DNA of 64,000 nt from Melampsora larici-populina 98AG31 (Eukaryota; Basidiomycota; Pucciniomycetes; Pucciniales; Melampsoraceae). The DNA lies in contig NW_006768839.1 in the NCBI RefSeq assembly GCF_000204055.1, forward strand, positions 1 through 64,000, given 5' to 3'. Under the pieces are notes generated by a model that saw only the letters and a list, made by a program, of their open reading frames with translations, was not told the origin of the DNA and made no database searches. Of the stretch, positions 10,596 to 20,883 are shown piece by piece. The stretch's first letter is position 1. Every line of letters starts with the position of its first letter. Both the position numbers and the translations under genes were made by a program.

Positions 10596-11180
10596 CTATA
10601 ACAATCTCATGGGTGTTTTCAAATGATGTAAAGGAGTATGAGTAATATCTTGCTTATTAATGTCTTTAACACGAGTGCTGAGCCACTCCCATTTGATCTC
10701 GTTATTGAAACCATTAACAAACATCTTGCCTAATCCTTTCCTACGCAGGTAAAGGGCAGCGAGGGTTTTCTCCTGCTTGGTTTGAAGGAAAGGTCCTTTG
10801 TATGTATAAACCAGATAGAGTGCTTCCCGCAATGCGCGGAAATCTTCTCGACGTTTGTTTTGAACCAATTTCTTGATGTCCTGTTCCGCTCTATTGAGGT
10901 ACGATGTGCGTCGATATGCGCGTGTGCGTTTTAACTCGCTCAAATGGCAAGGGCTTAATGTCTTATCAGGAATGTTGACTGATGATCATTCAAATAGAAG
11001 TAACAAAACATTCAAGATGAATAAACCTCAAACTCGGTTAGAATGTTTACTTAATCAATACTTACCGTATTCTGCAATAAGACCAACGCGAGCATCCTGT
11101 CGATTTTGTGGTGTAGCGTTTGATTCCTCGACAGAGGATTCAGAGGAAGATGTATGGCGAACGTATCTCAAGTTTGGCAT
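10596..11180 (-). CDS. third Harbinger-borne protein, function unknown
   Basis: Two exons, 11066-11180 and 10596-10978, joined by a GT-AG intron (donor GTAAGT, acceptor ATCAG), give an open frame of 165 residues starting MPNLRYVRHTSSSES. The first part is Ser/Glu-rich. The rest is basic and probably helical, with YLNRAEQDIKKLV and KRREDFRALREALY. I do not recognise a family. It lies inside the transposon, between transposase and Myb-like gene, on the same strand as the latter and with no stop codon. It could be a captured host gene, an accessory transposition factor or a remnant of a further nested element. Confidence 0.55.
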
Positions 11181-11757
11181 GATTATCAAGAACTGAAAAA
11201 GGTTTGATTTAAACTATATACTATGAAATAATGACTGAGACCGAGTTAGTTGATGGAAAGAGACGGTAAGATATTGTAACAATGAAACGGTATGAGAAAA
11301 AGAAACAATTTAGAGGACAGGTCAAGCTCTTTATAACAACAAAAAAAAGTAACCCAGCAAGCACGTAGTTAGGAAAATCAGTCTATACAACCATAGTTAG
11401 TTATTTCAGCAAATACAACCAAGATGATCGAGTACAACCGCAGTTTGGTTGTTCGGAAGAATCTCAAAAAACAACACGAGCACAAGCAGTTTTCAATCAA
11501 ACCAAATCTAGACATAGCCAAATCGAACACATCATTCAGCAGTGCGACGAGCCGCCCTGCGCAGCAACAGGCTCTCTTTGTCTGCTTCAAGAGCTGCGCG
11601 AACATTTTCATTGAGACGTGAGGTATCAGTCTGCAGGAGCGAAAGCTCAAGCATGGCTTCGAGTGAAGAACTTGCCCTTTCCAATTGATTTGCAATGCGG
11701 TCAGCTGAATTGGCTGTAGAAGTTGAGTTGGCGAGGATTTGAGTTTGATTAGATTCA

Positions 11758-11839
11758 ACGGAATCTCATATCTCGAAATTTACTAAGTATGGAACAAGTG
11801 TCAACTCATGATATGATTGCAGATGTATTAACTAAACCT
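11758..11839 (+). repeat. 82-bp fragment of Copia coding sequence inserted in the Harbinger Myb gene
   Basis: This segment is identical, as far as I can compare, to part of the RNase H C-terminus of the neighbouring Copia (about 16828-16909). It sits 68 bp left of the Copia insertion, in the same orientation. Removing it rejoins the Myb reading frame exactly. It has no target duplication, which suggests repair-templated filler DNA rather than transposition. Confidence 0.85.
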
Positions 11840-11907
11840 CTGATCGAGGTTCCAGCTGGGATGGCGTCCAGGTCAATAATATCTTCAGATGCATCATTAT
11901 CTGAAAC

Positions 11908-12562
11908 TGTTGTGTAATTGAAATCATACCCAGTGAGAGGTCAATGATATATTGAAGTTTACTACGTCAAATGATCAATTATGTAATGGGTAATGGAATG
12001 GAATTGGCAATGGTTAAATGCGTCAATATCTTCTCATACGTTTTGACCTAAGCTCCTACTGATGTTTTCTATGATTTAACTTCTCTCTCTCTTTATGATT
12101 TATGTTTTCTCTCTTTCTTGATTTGTTCTCGTATCATTTTCTCTCATTTCATTTATTCTCAATTTCTCTATTTTACCCATCAAAGATATCTAGGAAAACA
12201 ACAACTACTAGATCACCACGACACATAGTCTCGTTGATAGTAACTGACTGCAGGAGGAGTCTGCTACCTATCTATTGTTTTCAGGTAATTAGATTCTTTG
12301 ATGGTTGCTAAGAAAAGAATATAAAACATATGTATTAATGTTTCTTATTGTAGACATAGTAGGGATCATCCAATATTCCTAGAAGTCACTTACACTCACC
12401 GAGTTCTTACTAGTGTTGATCTTATATTAGGTATTGATCATTGTCTACATGTCTCTTTTAAAGTCTGTTTTATTTCTTTTACTAACGTCTTATATTAGTT
12501 GTTTGAAATCTATATATGTGATTGTTGCTGCAATAAAGACATAAAGATCTCAAAAGCTTTCA
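11908..12562 (+). repeat. Copia 5' LTR
   Basis: Starts TGTTGTGTAATTG and ends AAAAGCTTTCA. It matches 16974-17628 throughout the regions compared and has the same length. CT-rich tracts in the middle may hold promoter signals. Confidence 0.95.
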
Positions 12563-12575
12563 TGGTAGCGAGAGT
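12563..12575 (+). promoter_or_regulatory. Copia primer-binding site
   Basis: TGGTAGCGAGAGT follows the 5' LTR directly. Its first eight bases can pair with the 3' end of eukaryotic initiator tRNA-Met (CGCTACCA), the usual primer for Ty1/Copia elements. Confidence 0.65.
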
Positions 12576-12621
12576 CTAGTCTTGGCAACAATTCACTTTA
12601 TAGTATTAGATACAATCGAAT

Positions 12622-15600
12622 ATGTCTTCCTCTGTCGATATGGACACTTCCTCAACTTCTTCCGAATATGATACTGGAATCGATGTCTCAAAATTCAGAT
12701 TCTTTAAACTCAATCAAACCAACTGGGCAAAGTGGCAGATCATGGTCGACAGCGTTTTAACCAGCAAAGGTTTTGATAAACTGTTAGATGTTGACTGGAA
12801 TCGGGACAACAAAGAAACTCAAACTTATCGTGTCCGAAATGCTTGGGCTTTTTCTCTCCTATGGGACATTGTTGAATCAGACCTTCATGATATAATCATA
12901 AATAATTCCCCGAGTTTCTGGCATACCTATCAAGCCCTCGGAAGAGCATGTGGAATGTTATGTATTGTTACCGTCTCAGCTAAACTTCGAAAGACTTTTA
13001 ACACTGTCTAAAATGTGGGAACTTCGATGAAGGAACACATTTCTAATTTCAATAGTCTGATAACTTCACTCGGAACCTCCTTAGCATCTATGCCTGATTT
13101 TGCTAAGATGTCTACCGGTCTTAATGCCTGCATTTTTCTGTCGTCTTTCAATTCCGATGAATCTCTAACCCCTCTCATACAAACTCTTTATAAATCGGAA
13201 CCATTCACATATGCTAGTGTTTATGAAAGTATGATGCTGGAAGCAAATCAACGAGACGATGTCGAATCTAATATGACAGTAAACTTTGCTCATAATCAAC
13301 GAAATCAAGCATTCAATCGTTTCAAGAAGCCTTCCTCTTCGAATCAAAATTCTCCTAATAGTCAATCCAGAAATCAACATATTCTATCTCGCAATCCTCA
13401 ACCTCAATTTCCTAATCCATCTTCTTCCTCGCAAACAAACAATGGCTACTTTCGGCCTAGAGGAATAATTCCAACCAGATTTGGAAACCAGAGATCGGAT
13501 CAGAATCAGGAATCAATTCGAGAAATGCGAGAAAGACTGAATCGTTTAGAAAATCAAATGAAGTCGAATCCATCAAACAATTCCGGATCAATGAATGCAA
13601 ATTCGGTCTCTAGAAACAACAATCAGGATGAGACCATGGACGGATCATGTTTCATGATTGAATCTTTCTCTGCGGTATCTGCATCTATACGTTCTGATAG
13701 TTTCGATTTGACTTACGATTCGGGGGCGACTGACACAACTGTCAACAACTTTGGTCTTATCATTGACCCGAAGCCTATGTTCAGAGTATTGAATACATAT
13801 GGTGGTACTATAACTGTTACTCATGTCGGGAAAATGAGCATAGGAGGGGAAATCATCTATCCTGTCTTCTATGTTCCCGCTGGACCTAGAAATCTGATCT
13901 CCGCATCTCAACTAGAAGATCATGGTTTAACCATTCATCATGTACCGAGTGGTGTTATAATACGGAAGGCAAATCGCATAATACTCAAATTCCCTCGAGA
14001 CGGGAAACTTTTTGTTGCTAAAGGAAGGAGTGAAGTTAACAATATTCAAAGCATCAAACCTTTGACGGATTGGCACATTATTCTTGGACACCCTTCCGAT
14101 GAATATCTCAAACAATTTCTGGTCTTCAGAAACATCAAAGTCAATAGTTTCCAATCGTCAAAGAACTGTGAAATTTGTGTGAAATGCAAACTAAAAGCCA
14201 GACCTCACAATCACCCTCTTCCGATGTCAACAAAACCATTTGAACGTTTACATTTTGATGTCCTTCAAGTCTCCGTGTTGTGCAAGGCTAGGAAGAATTA
14301 TGTGCTAGTAATAATTGATGATTTCTCTAGATTTAATTGTATATATCTAATGAAGACAAAATCAGAATCTGAATCATGTCTTATGTCGTTTATCAAGGAG
14401 ATTAGAAATAAATTAGGCATAACACCAGCCTATCTACATTCCGACAGAGGTGGAGAATTCAGCTCAACTCGATTTATGACTTACATTCAAGAGCAGGGTA
14501 TATCAGTTGAAAGAGGACCTGCTAATAGCCCTCAGACCAACGGTGTTGCTGAAAAGTTCAATTATACTTTATTAGTCAAAATGAGATGTCTGCTTGCTCA
14601 GTCTGGTGTACCGATCAATTTGTGGGATGAAGCAGCAAAATATGCCTCTTACCTCATCAATATTTTACCTACAAGTCGCCTTAATGGGAAGTGTGCAATG
14701 GATGTTCTAGCGTCGGTCAACTCTTCAATTGAACCAATACGTGACATCAGCAAGACTTTACCTTTTGGGTTGAAAACGTACGTGAAGTCAACCACTCATG
14801 GAAAAAATTTTCCTATTGGTGTTCCACTTCTTTTCTTGGGGTATGAGCCATATTCTGATGCTGGTCGATTTTTCGATACACAATCCCGAAATATTATCAT
14901 CAGTCGTGATTTCGTTCCACTTCCTATTACTGTCAATTATTCCGACCCCGAACTACTCAGAAAGCCGCCCTCAACTCTACCTCGAGAGGCAGTCAATTCA
15001 ATGCCTGGTCCCTCTCCCGCAACTGTTCCAAGGTCTTTTCCAGTTGAAGTAGAACTACCTCCGGATCCCGACGTCTCAGTTCATGATCCTTCACTGGATG
15101 GTTCTAGAAACGATCCTCAGGAGGACCTTAGTGGACAAGATTCACAAGGTCAAGAATCGTCAAGAAGACATCAAGAGCCCTCTCCTCGAGATTCAACACC
15201 TGACGGTCCCTCCCCTGAACAACCAGACGGTTCCTCCCCCAAACAACCACCCAGGAAAGGCTATGCATTTGTTCCAAATTTTACGACTGCACCTCGCGAC
15301 ATATCATCTGCCATCAATGAAGATAACATACTTGAATCGGACGGTGCTAGGGTTACAAGGTCTCGCGCTAGGGTGCTTGGAAGTGAAGGTGGTGAAATAC
15401 TCCTAGCAGAGGCAACAACCGTTGATAAAGCTTTGTCAAATCCGGATGAACTTCAGCATTGGAAGAAAGCGATGTTGGACAAGTTTGAGTCGTTGCTGTC
15501 GCGTGGCACTGGGGAGTTGGTTGATCCTCCAAAGGGTGAAATTATTATTGGGGGGATGTGGCGACTCACCAGGAAGTTGAACGAGTTTGGTGAGGTTGAG

Positions 15601-16962
15601 CGTTTTAAAGCTCGATGGGTTGCATTGGGAAACCATCAAATTCATATGCTACACTATTTCGACACCTACGCATCCGTAGCACGAAATGAGTCATTCAAAG
15701 TCTTGCTAGCGCTTGCGGTGCAGCATGGCCTGTACGTTTTTCAGTTTGATGTCGAAACGGCCTTTTTGTATGGTGATATGGATGCTATAGTGTACGTTTC
15801 TCAAGTCAGTGGGTTTGAGGTTAAAGGTCAAGAACACAAAGTTTGGAAACTCAGGCGTTCCCTGTACGGTACCAAACAAGCGCCTCGCAAATGGCGTGAA
15901 CATCTGGTCAATACTCTCAGGTCTTTGAACTTCAATGCGACTGAAGGCGACGAGTCTCTCTTCTCTAACTCTTCCTATTCAACATTTATTCATATGCACG
16001 TTGATGATGGGTTTGGGGTGGCTCGGACCAGGGCTGAAGGTCAAGATTTCTTGACCCGGCTAAGTGCGCATTACAAACTCAAGACAAAGGAAATGCCAAC
16101 ACGACATCTTGGCTATACGCTTGACTGGAAGGAGGACGGTTCAGTCATTTTACATCAAGAAGACTTTTGTGTCAAGATGCTCAAAGAACTTAAGATGGAA
16201 AATTCCAATCCAGTCAAGACTCCAGCCGCTCAGGATCTACATGCTATTGTTGCTACTCCGGCTCAAGATGCTGACAAGGGTCTTTATCTCAAGGCAACTG
16301 GAATGCTTAGCTATCTAGCCTTACATACTCGTCCTGATATACTATTCACTGTCAATCTACTCTCCCAATTTAACAACAAACCAACTTTGTCTCACTGGTC
16401 AGCAATTCGTCATCTTATGCGCTATCTTAATGGAGCAAGACGAATCGGGCTACACTACACGAAATCTGTAGCTTCTGACAATCTTCTGACTGGCTGGGCG
16501 GATGCTGACTATGCGACGTCGTTAGTAACCAAGAAATCAACCTCTGGGTTCTGTGTGACTCTTTTTGGTAATATGATTTCATGGACGACTAAGAAGCAAT
16601 CTGTAGTTGCCCAATCAACCACTGAAGCAGAATTTATATCTTCCAATAAATGTGCGAAGCAGTTAAGGTGGTTATCAATTTTAATAAGCAGTCTTAACAT
16701 CAAATTGAAGAAACCTCCTCTAAACGTTAAGATACATAATGACAACTCGGGTGCTGTTATAATCAGTAAGGAAGCTCAACTCAACCCAAATTCTAAACAC
16801 ATTGAAGTAAGATATCAATATCTACGGAATCTCATATCTCGAAATTTACTAAGTATGGAACAAGTGTCAACTCATGATATGATTGCAGATGTATTAACTA
16901 AACCTTTAGGACGGGTTAAACATGAAAGAGCTATGAATCAGTTGAAACTCACTAAGGCATGA
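12622..16962 (+). pseudogene. Copia Gag-Pol polyprotein with one in-frame stop
   Basis: One frame of about 1446 codons interrupted only by TAA at 13009-13011. Domains in order: Gag (FFKLNQTNWAKWQIM), protease with DSGAT (about 13720), GAG-pre-integrase and HHCC zinc site (WHIILGHPSD ... CEICVKCK), DDE integrase (LHFDVLQV, HSDRGGEFSS, NGVAEKFNYT), reverse transcriptase (FQFDVETAFLYG and HVDD), and RNase H (GWADADYA, STTEAEFIS, HNDNSGAV). I see no CCHC knuckle in Gag. The stop lies inside Gag, not at a Gag-Pol boundary, so it is more likely a mutation than programmed readthrough. The integrase would have made the 5-bp target duplication. Confidence 0.92.
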
Positions 16963-16965
16963 TTT

Positions 16966-16973
16966 AGGAGGAG
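16966..16973 (+). promoter_or_regulatory. Copia polypurine tract
   Basis: AGGAGGAG lies directly upstream of the 3' LTR and would prime plus-strand DNA synthesis. Confidence 0.7.
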
Positions 16974-17628
16974 TGTTGTGTAATTGAAATCATACCCAGT
17001 GAGAGGTCAATGATATATTGAAGTTTACTACGTCAAATGATCAATTATGTAATGGGTAATGGAATGGAATTGGCAATGGTTAAATGCGTCAATATCTTCT
17101 CATACGTTTTGACCTAAGCTCCTACTGATGTTTTCTATGATTTAACTTCTCTCTCTCTTTATGATTTATGTTTTCTCTCTTTCTTGATTTGTTCTCGTAT
17201 CATTTTCTCTCATTTCATTTATTCTCAATTTCTCTATTTTACCCATCAAAGATATCTAGGAAAACAACAACTACTAGATCACCACGACACATAGTCTCGT
17301 TGATAGTAACTGACTGCAGGAGGAGTCTGCTACCTATCTATTGTTTTCAGGTAATTAGATTCTTTGATGGTTGCTAAGAAAAGAATATAAAACATATGTA
17401 TTAATGTTTCTTATTGTAGACATAGTAGGGATCATCCAATATTCCTAGAAGTCACTTACACTCACCGAGTTCTTACTAGTGTTGATCTTATATTAGGTAT
17501 TGATCATTGTCTACATGTCTCTTTTAAAGTCTGTTTTATTTCTTTTACTAACGTCTTATATTAGTTGTTTGAAATCTATATATGTGATTGTTGCTGCAAT
17601 AAAGACATAAAGATCTCAAAAGCTTTCA
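16974..17628 (+). repeat. Copia 3' LTR
   Basis: Same start, end and length as the 5' LTR. It is followed by GAAAC, the target duplication. Confidence 0.95.
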
Positions 17629-18279
17629 GAAACCCGTTTCTTTTTACCACAAAACTCAAGGTACTGAGGATTGTCGGTCCATTTAGCAGAATACTTAACA
17701 ATGTTGTAGCTCGATACATTCGTGAAAGCTGAACCAACATCTTTTGCATACAAGGTTAAAGCATCCTGAAACTGATCCTCGATAGTTTCACCCGTCTCTC
17801 TGATCATTTTGATTTGTTGTACACACGCAGCAAAACGAGACATAGCTTTGTTCAGAGTGGCCCATCGAGTCTGAATGGACTTGAGCGAGCGCTTGGGATC
17901 TTCATCTTCCACTCGAGCATTGAAGTGATCAGTGATTTTCTGCCAGAACGTGGTGGATTTCTGATCATTCCCAACTATAGCATCTTCAGATATGTTTAGC
18001 CAAGATTTACATAGTTGTTCTAGCTTGCTTTGGTTGAAGTTAGAACCGCGTCCGCTGCTAGACTTTGTAGTAATGATGTTGTTTGATTTTTTCTTAATTG
18101 ATTGTTGGCTAATTGGAGAAGCTGGATCCCAGTCTGATATTCGGTTGGAGCGGGCGGATAATTGGGTTTGAGTAGGGAGGGAATCACAGGTGGAAGCTAC
18201 AGATTGATCACGATTGAATCGGTGATCACTGATATCGGAGGTGGTGTCAACAGACTCATCACGAAATAAACGATGATTG

Positions 18280-18480
18280 AAGTTCTGCGAATAGGCGGTT
18301 ACCGAATCTTCACGTTCTCGAAAGAATTGACGATTGTTGTTCTGGGAAATAGAATCAATCGAGTCTTCACGTCCTCGAAAAAATCGTTGGTTGCTGTACT
18401 GGGAATGAGCAGCAAGAGAATCTTCTCGTTCTCAAAATCTTCGATTACTGTACTGGGAATGCGCATCAAAGTCGTCACGG
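18280..18480 (-). repeat. tandem repeat of about 60 bp in the Myb-like gene
   Basis: Four imperfect units encode repeats of the form SQ(N/Y)(S/N)N(R/Q)(Q/R)F(F)RERED. The unit length is a multiple of three, so the repeat lies in coding sequence. One unit carries the TGA at 18434-18432 where the others have CGA. Confidence 0.7.
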
Positions 18481-18726
18481 CCAGTGGGAGTGGAAGACAT
18501 AACTTGTTGGCGAAGCTGGAAAGGATGCTCAGATGCTTGCCGATCTACAAATAAATCAGATCAGATATTACATTTAACGCAAACTTTGAGACAAGATGAA
18601 CATTAACCAACCATTACGGTGGGGTCTGTTGCTTTGAATATCAGGATTCTCAATTTGACGACTACGGTCAAAGGTCATCATACCAAAGTTCTGCTGACGT
18701 CCAGGTGTGATTGAGTCTCTCTCCAT

Positions 18727-19149
18727 GGTAAAATGAGTAGAGGTTATGATAACAGAAGAATAGAAGTGTTCGGCTAGAGAACCAAGTTGATAAATCAAAA
18801 CAAAAGAAGTAAAATTGAAGTATCTTAATTCAGATTGAACACAGCCCAAGATTTATGATTGGTATTAAAATGTTAATGATTGTAGAGATGAACTGTAGTA
18901 AAGGTAAACTATATACTTGAAAATTACACAACGACAACAGGAACAGTGGGACCTGGTGGAGAAGATTAATCAAACTTATATATCATTTGTAGGGTGACCA
19001 AATGATTAATTTTTGACCATTTTTCAATCAATATACTGCACAGGTTGGTTATACCCTTGCTGGTGCGTGGTGGAATCATGTTCAAAAGCTACCAAATTGC
19101 TTCTAGTCGCTCGATCACAATCAAGCGTTTTCCTTGGATTAATGATGAT
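18727..19149. other. Harbinger sequence upstream of the Myb-like gene
   Basis: Probably the promoter and leader of the minus-strand Myb-like gene. I see no separate gene. Confidence 0.4.
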
Positions 19150-20100
19150 ACTACCTTTGCTAAAAAGCTTGCCCGGTTTGATCGCGAACAAGAGACAAGA
19201 GAGGTTGAATTTGGCCGCAGCCTGCTGCGAGGCCGCTGCACAACTCGTCAAGATCCCAAATTTGGCCGATCACAAATTCTAAGAGATCGACTGCACCTGT
19301 GGATCTCTGACTTCAACCAACTCTGAGACACATTATGATGATATTCACAGCATATCTGGAGCTTGATATGTCAAGATCAGCCATACAGTCAAGTGCAGCT
19401 CTGATTAGGTGCTATCGAGAATGGAAATCGCCGTTGTGTTCCATAGCACTCCTGGTGTAATGGTTTGAAGTAGTGGTTATGGTCACGCTGTCGACTCAAC
19501 CAGTAGTAGTGCGTTCAAGCCTTCATAGGCTTTTGTGCTTTTTTGTTTTGGCTTCATGAGATGAAAAGTACAAGTCAAAAAAGGACAGCACCTTTTTTTT
19601 GAAAATCTTTTGTTCTTCTTGCTCAGTCAAGAGCTCAAATGAGGTCACCATAGGATGACGATTGTACTGACACATGTCAAAGATGCCTTGATTTCATTTC
19701 GAAGTTTCAGCAAAAAAGTCCAGTCGAACGGCCTTGATCCCATGCTGGCAAGAGCACTATCATTATCAGCTCACACTGAATCAAGCCGTTCGACTACAAT
19801 CGCTTCCTGTAGTCCTGATTAAAGCTAGTCTCCATAGTACCCGCAGCGCGATAGAAATCGCATAGAAGTGTGAGCACGAATTCAGCATGATGAGGTAGAT
19901 ATTTGTGCTTTATGCTTGATCTCAACATATCCCAAAGTCAGAGATCCACGGGTGAAGTCGATCTCTTTCAGAATTTGTGATCGGCCAAATTTGGGATCTT
20001 GACGAGTTGCGCAGCGGCCTCGCAGCAGGCTGCGGCCAAATTCAACTTCTCTTGTCTCTTGTTCGCGATCGAACCGGGCAAGCTTTTTAGCAAAGGTAGT
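19150..20100. repeat. long inverted repeat in the right arm of the Harbinger element
   Basis: Two arms of about 165 bp (19150-19313 and 19935-20100) are inverted copies with only a few differences and about 620 bp between them. Each arm contains GCCGCAGCCTGCTGCGAGGC. A second, shorter inverted pair (GTCGAACGGC, about 19721-19795) lies in the loop. This could be a nested non-autonomous element or a hairpin-forming duplication. A tRNA-like segment also lies in the loop. Confidence 0.75.
19461..19525 (+). other. tRNA-like segment, possible SINE head
   Basis: TAGTGGTTATGG resembles a pol III A box and GCGTTCAAGCC a B box, at tRNA-like spacing, with a T-rich run shortly after. I cannot fold a clean cloverleaf by eye, so this is not called a tRNA gene. 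Confidence 0.3.
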
Positions 20101-20770
20101 AGACCTAAATGGTCTGATGATAAATTCAATGTCACCACGTATGCCAGTATTGTGTCCAATACTGGCTCAATACTGTCTGCTGCAAATGTATGATTGGTAC
20201 TTCATATATGAAGTACGAAGCGTGTGAAAACGCTTTTGCCGGAAATTAAGGCTCACACGTTTGGTGGTCTGTTACGTTTTCAGACCGCGCTGGATGGTCG
20301 TTTTTTGAACCAATCCTGAACACGTAAAATACATGTTACGTGTATGTCAGATTCCGTACGTTTACAGGGGCCCGTTGGAGATGCTCTAAGGTGCTCTCCG
20401 AGGAATTTGTAAGCGAAGAAGATCGAACAACGCGTTCACATAAGACGTTATCGCAAAATGGCGAAGTCGGAAGGTGTTATGAAACTTGTGAAGGCCGTCA
20501 CCGACCGTGTCTGACCGTTCTCGGCATGGAATGACATCTTCAAGCCTTTTCGGTCACCGAAAGGGCGGAACCAATCATAATGTATTTCAAATTCTGAACA
20601 CTTTAACGACATTAGTTTAAAGGTGAGTAGTTGAAATGCTATCAACTCAATAATAGAGCTGCGTACCTTCAATGGTTCCGTGATGAATCTATGTTCTCGA
20701 AGGCTTTCCTTGATTGTCTCACACTTGCTTAAAGGCTTCTCTCAACTCGGTGCGTTGAAAAAGAAGGCCG

Positions 20771-20778
20771 ATAAAAGG
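20771..20778 (+). promoter_or_regulatory. TATA-like box of the first lipase gene
   Basis: ATAAAAGG lies about 110 bp upstream of the lipase start codon. The leader just before the ATG (CAGTCAATCTTTA-like, 20860-20883) is also conserved before the second lipase gene (about 38748-38775). Confidence 0.4.
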
Positions 20779-20883
20779 CAAGGAGCATCACCAATGCCAT
20801 TCCCCCTGGGCTTCGGTTATCTTTCATTATTTTGTTCAAAGCGTTCAACCAACCACTAGTCAATCTTTACTTGCTCATCCAAC

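Larger units (their letters stand above)
11908..17628 (+). mobile_element. Copia-type LTR retrotransposon, complete and young
   Basis: A 5721-bp element with 655-bp LTRs (11908-12562 and 16974-17628) that begin TG and end CA. The 5-bp target duplication is GAAAC (11903-11907 and 17629-17633). Every stretch of the two LTRs that I compared is identical, which indicates recent insertion. Between them lie a primer-binding site, one long Gag-Pol frame with a single stop, and a polypurine tract. It interrupts the Myb-like gene of the host Harbinger element. Confidence 0.95.
11532..18726 (-). pseudogene. Harbinger Myb/SANT-like DNA-binding protein, split by Copia
   Basis: Read on the minus strand from ATG 18726, the pieces are an N-terminal exon (MERDSITPGRQQ), an intron (about 18610-18545), a tandem-repeat region, and a SANT/NAM-associated domain (LEQLCKSWLNISEDA; TTFWQKITDHFN; RSLKSIQTRWATLNKAM) ending KKKRVS at 17634. 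The frame resumes left of Copia with SDNDASEDIIDLDAIP, and then after an 82-bp insertion with a helical C-terminus ending LLRRAARRTAE at 11532. Removing Copia and one GAAAC copy, plus the 82 bp, restores one frame. A TGA at 18434-18432 is a further lesion. In this family the Myb-like protein helps the transposase reach the nucleus and the element ends. Confidence 0.85.
8060..20386. mobile_element. PIF/Harbinger DNA transposon with a nested Copia element
   Basis: The ends are defined by matching termini: GAGCATCTCCAACG at 8060 and its inverse ending at 20386, flanked by the 3-bp target duplication TAA (8057-8059 and 20387-20389). Both are typical of PIF/Harbinger. Without the nested Copia and its 82-bp fragment the element is about 6.5 kb. 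It holds a DDE transposase on the plus strand, a Myb/SANT-like protein on the minus strand and a third small minus-strand gene. Both of the standard genes carry a CGA-to-TGA stop, so this copy is not autonomous as it stands. Confidence 0.9.

Noticed and set aside
12102..12311. 69-residue frame, repeated at 17168-17377
   Set aside because: It lies inside the two Copia LTRs and is identical only because the LTRs are.
18280..18480. Regular 60-bp repeats considered as a separate minisatellite or array
   Set aside because: They keep a protein frame within the Myb-like gene and have no unique spacers.
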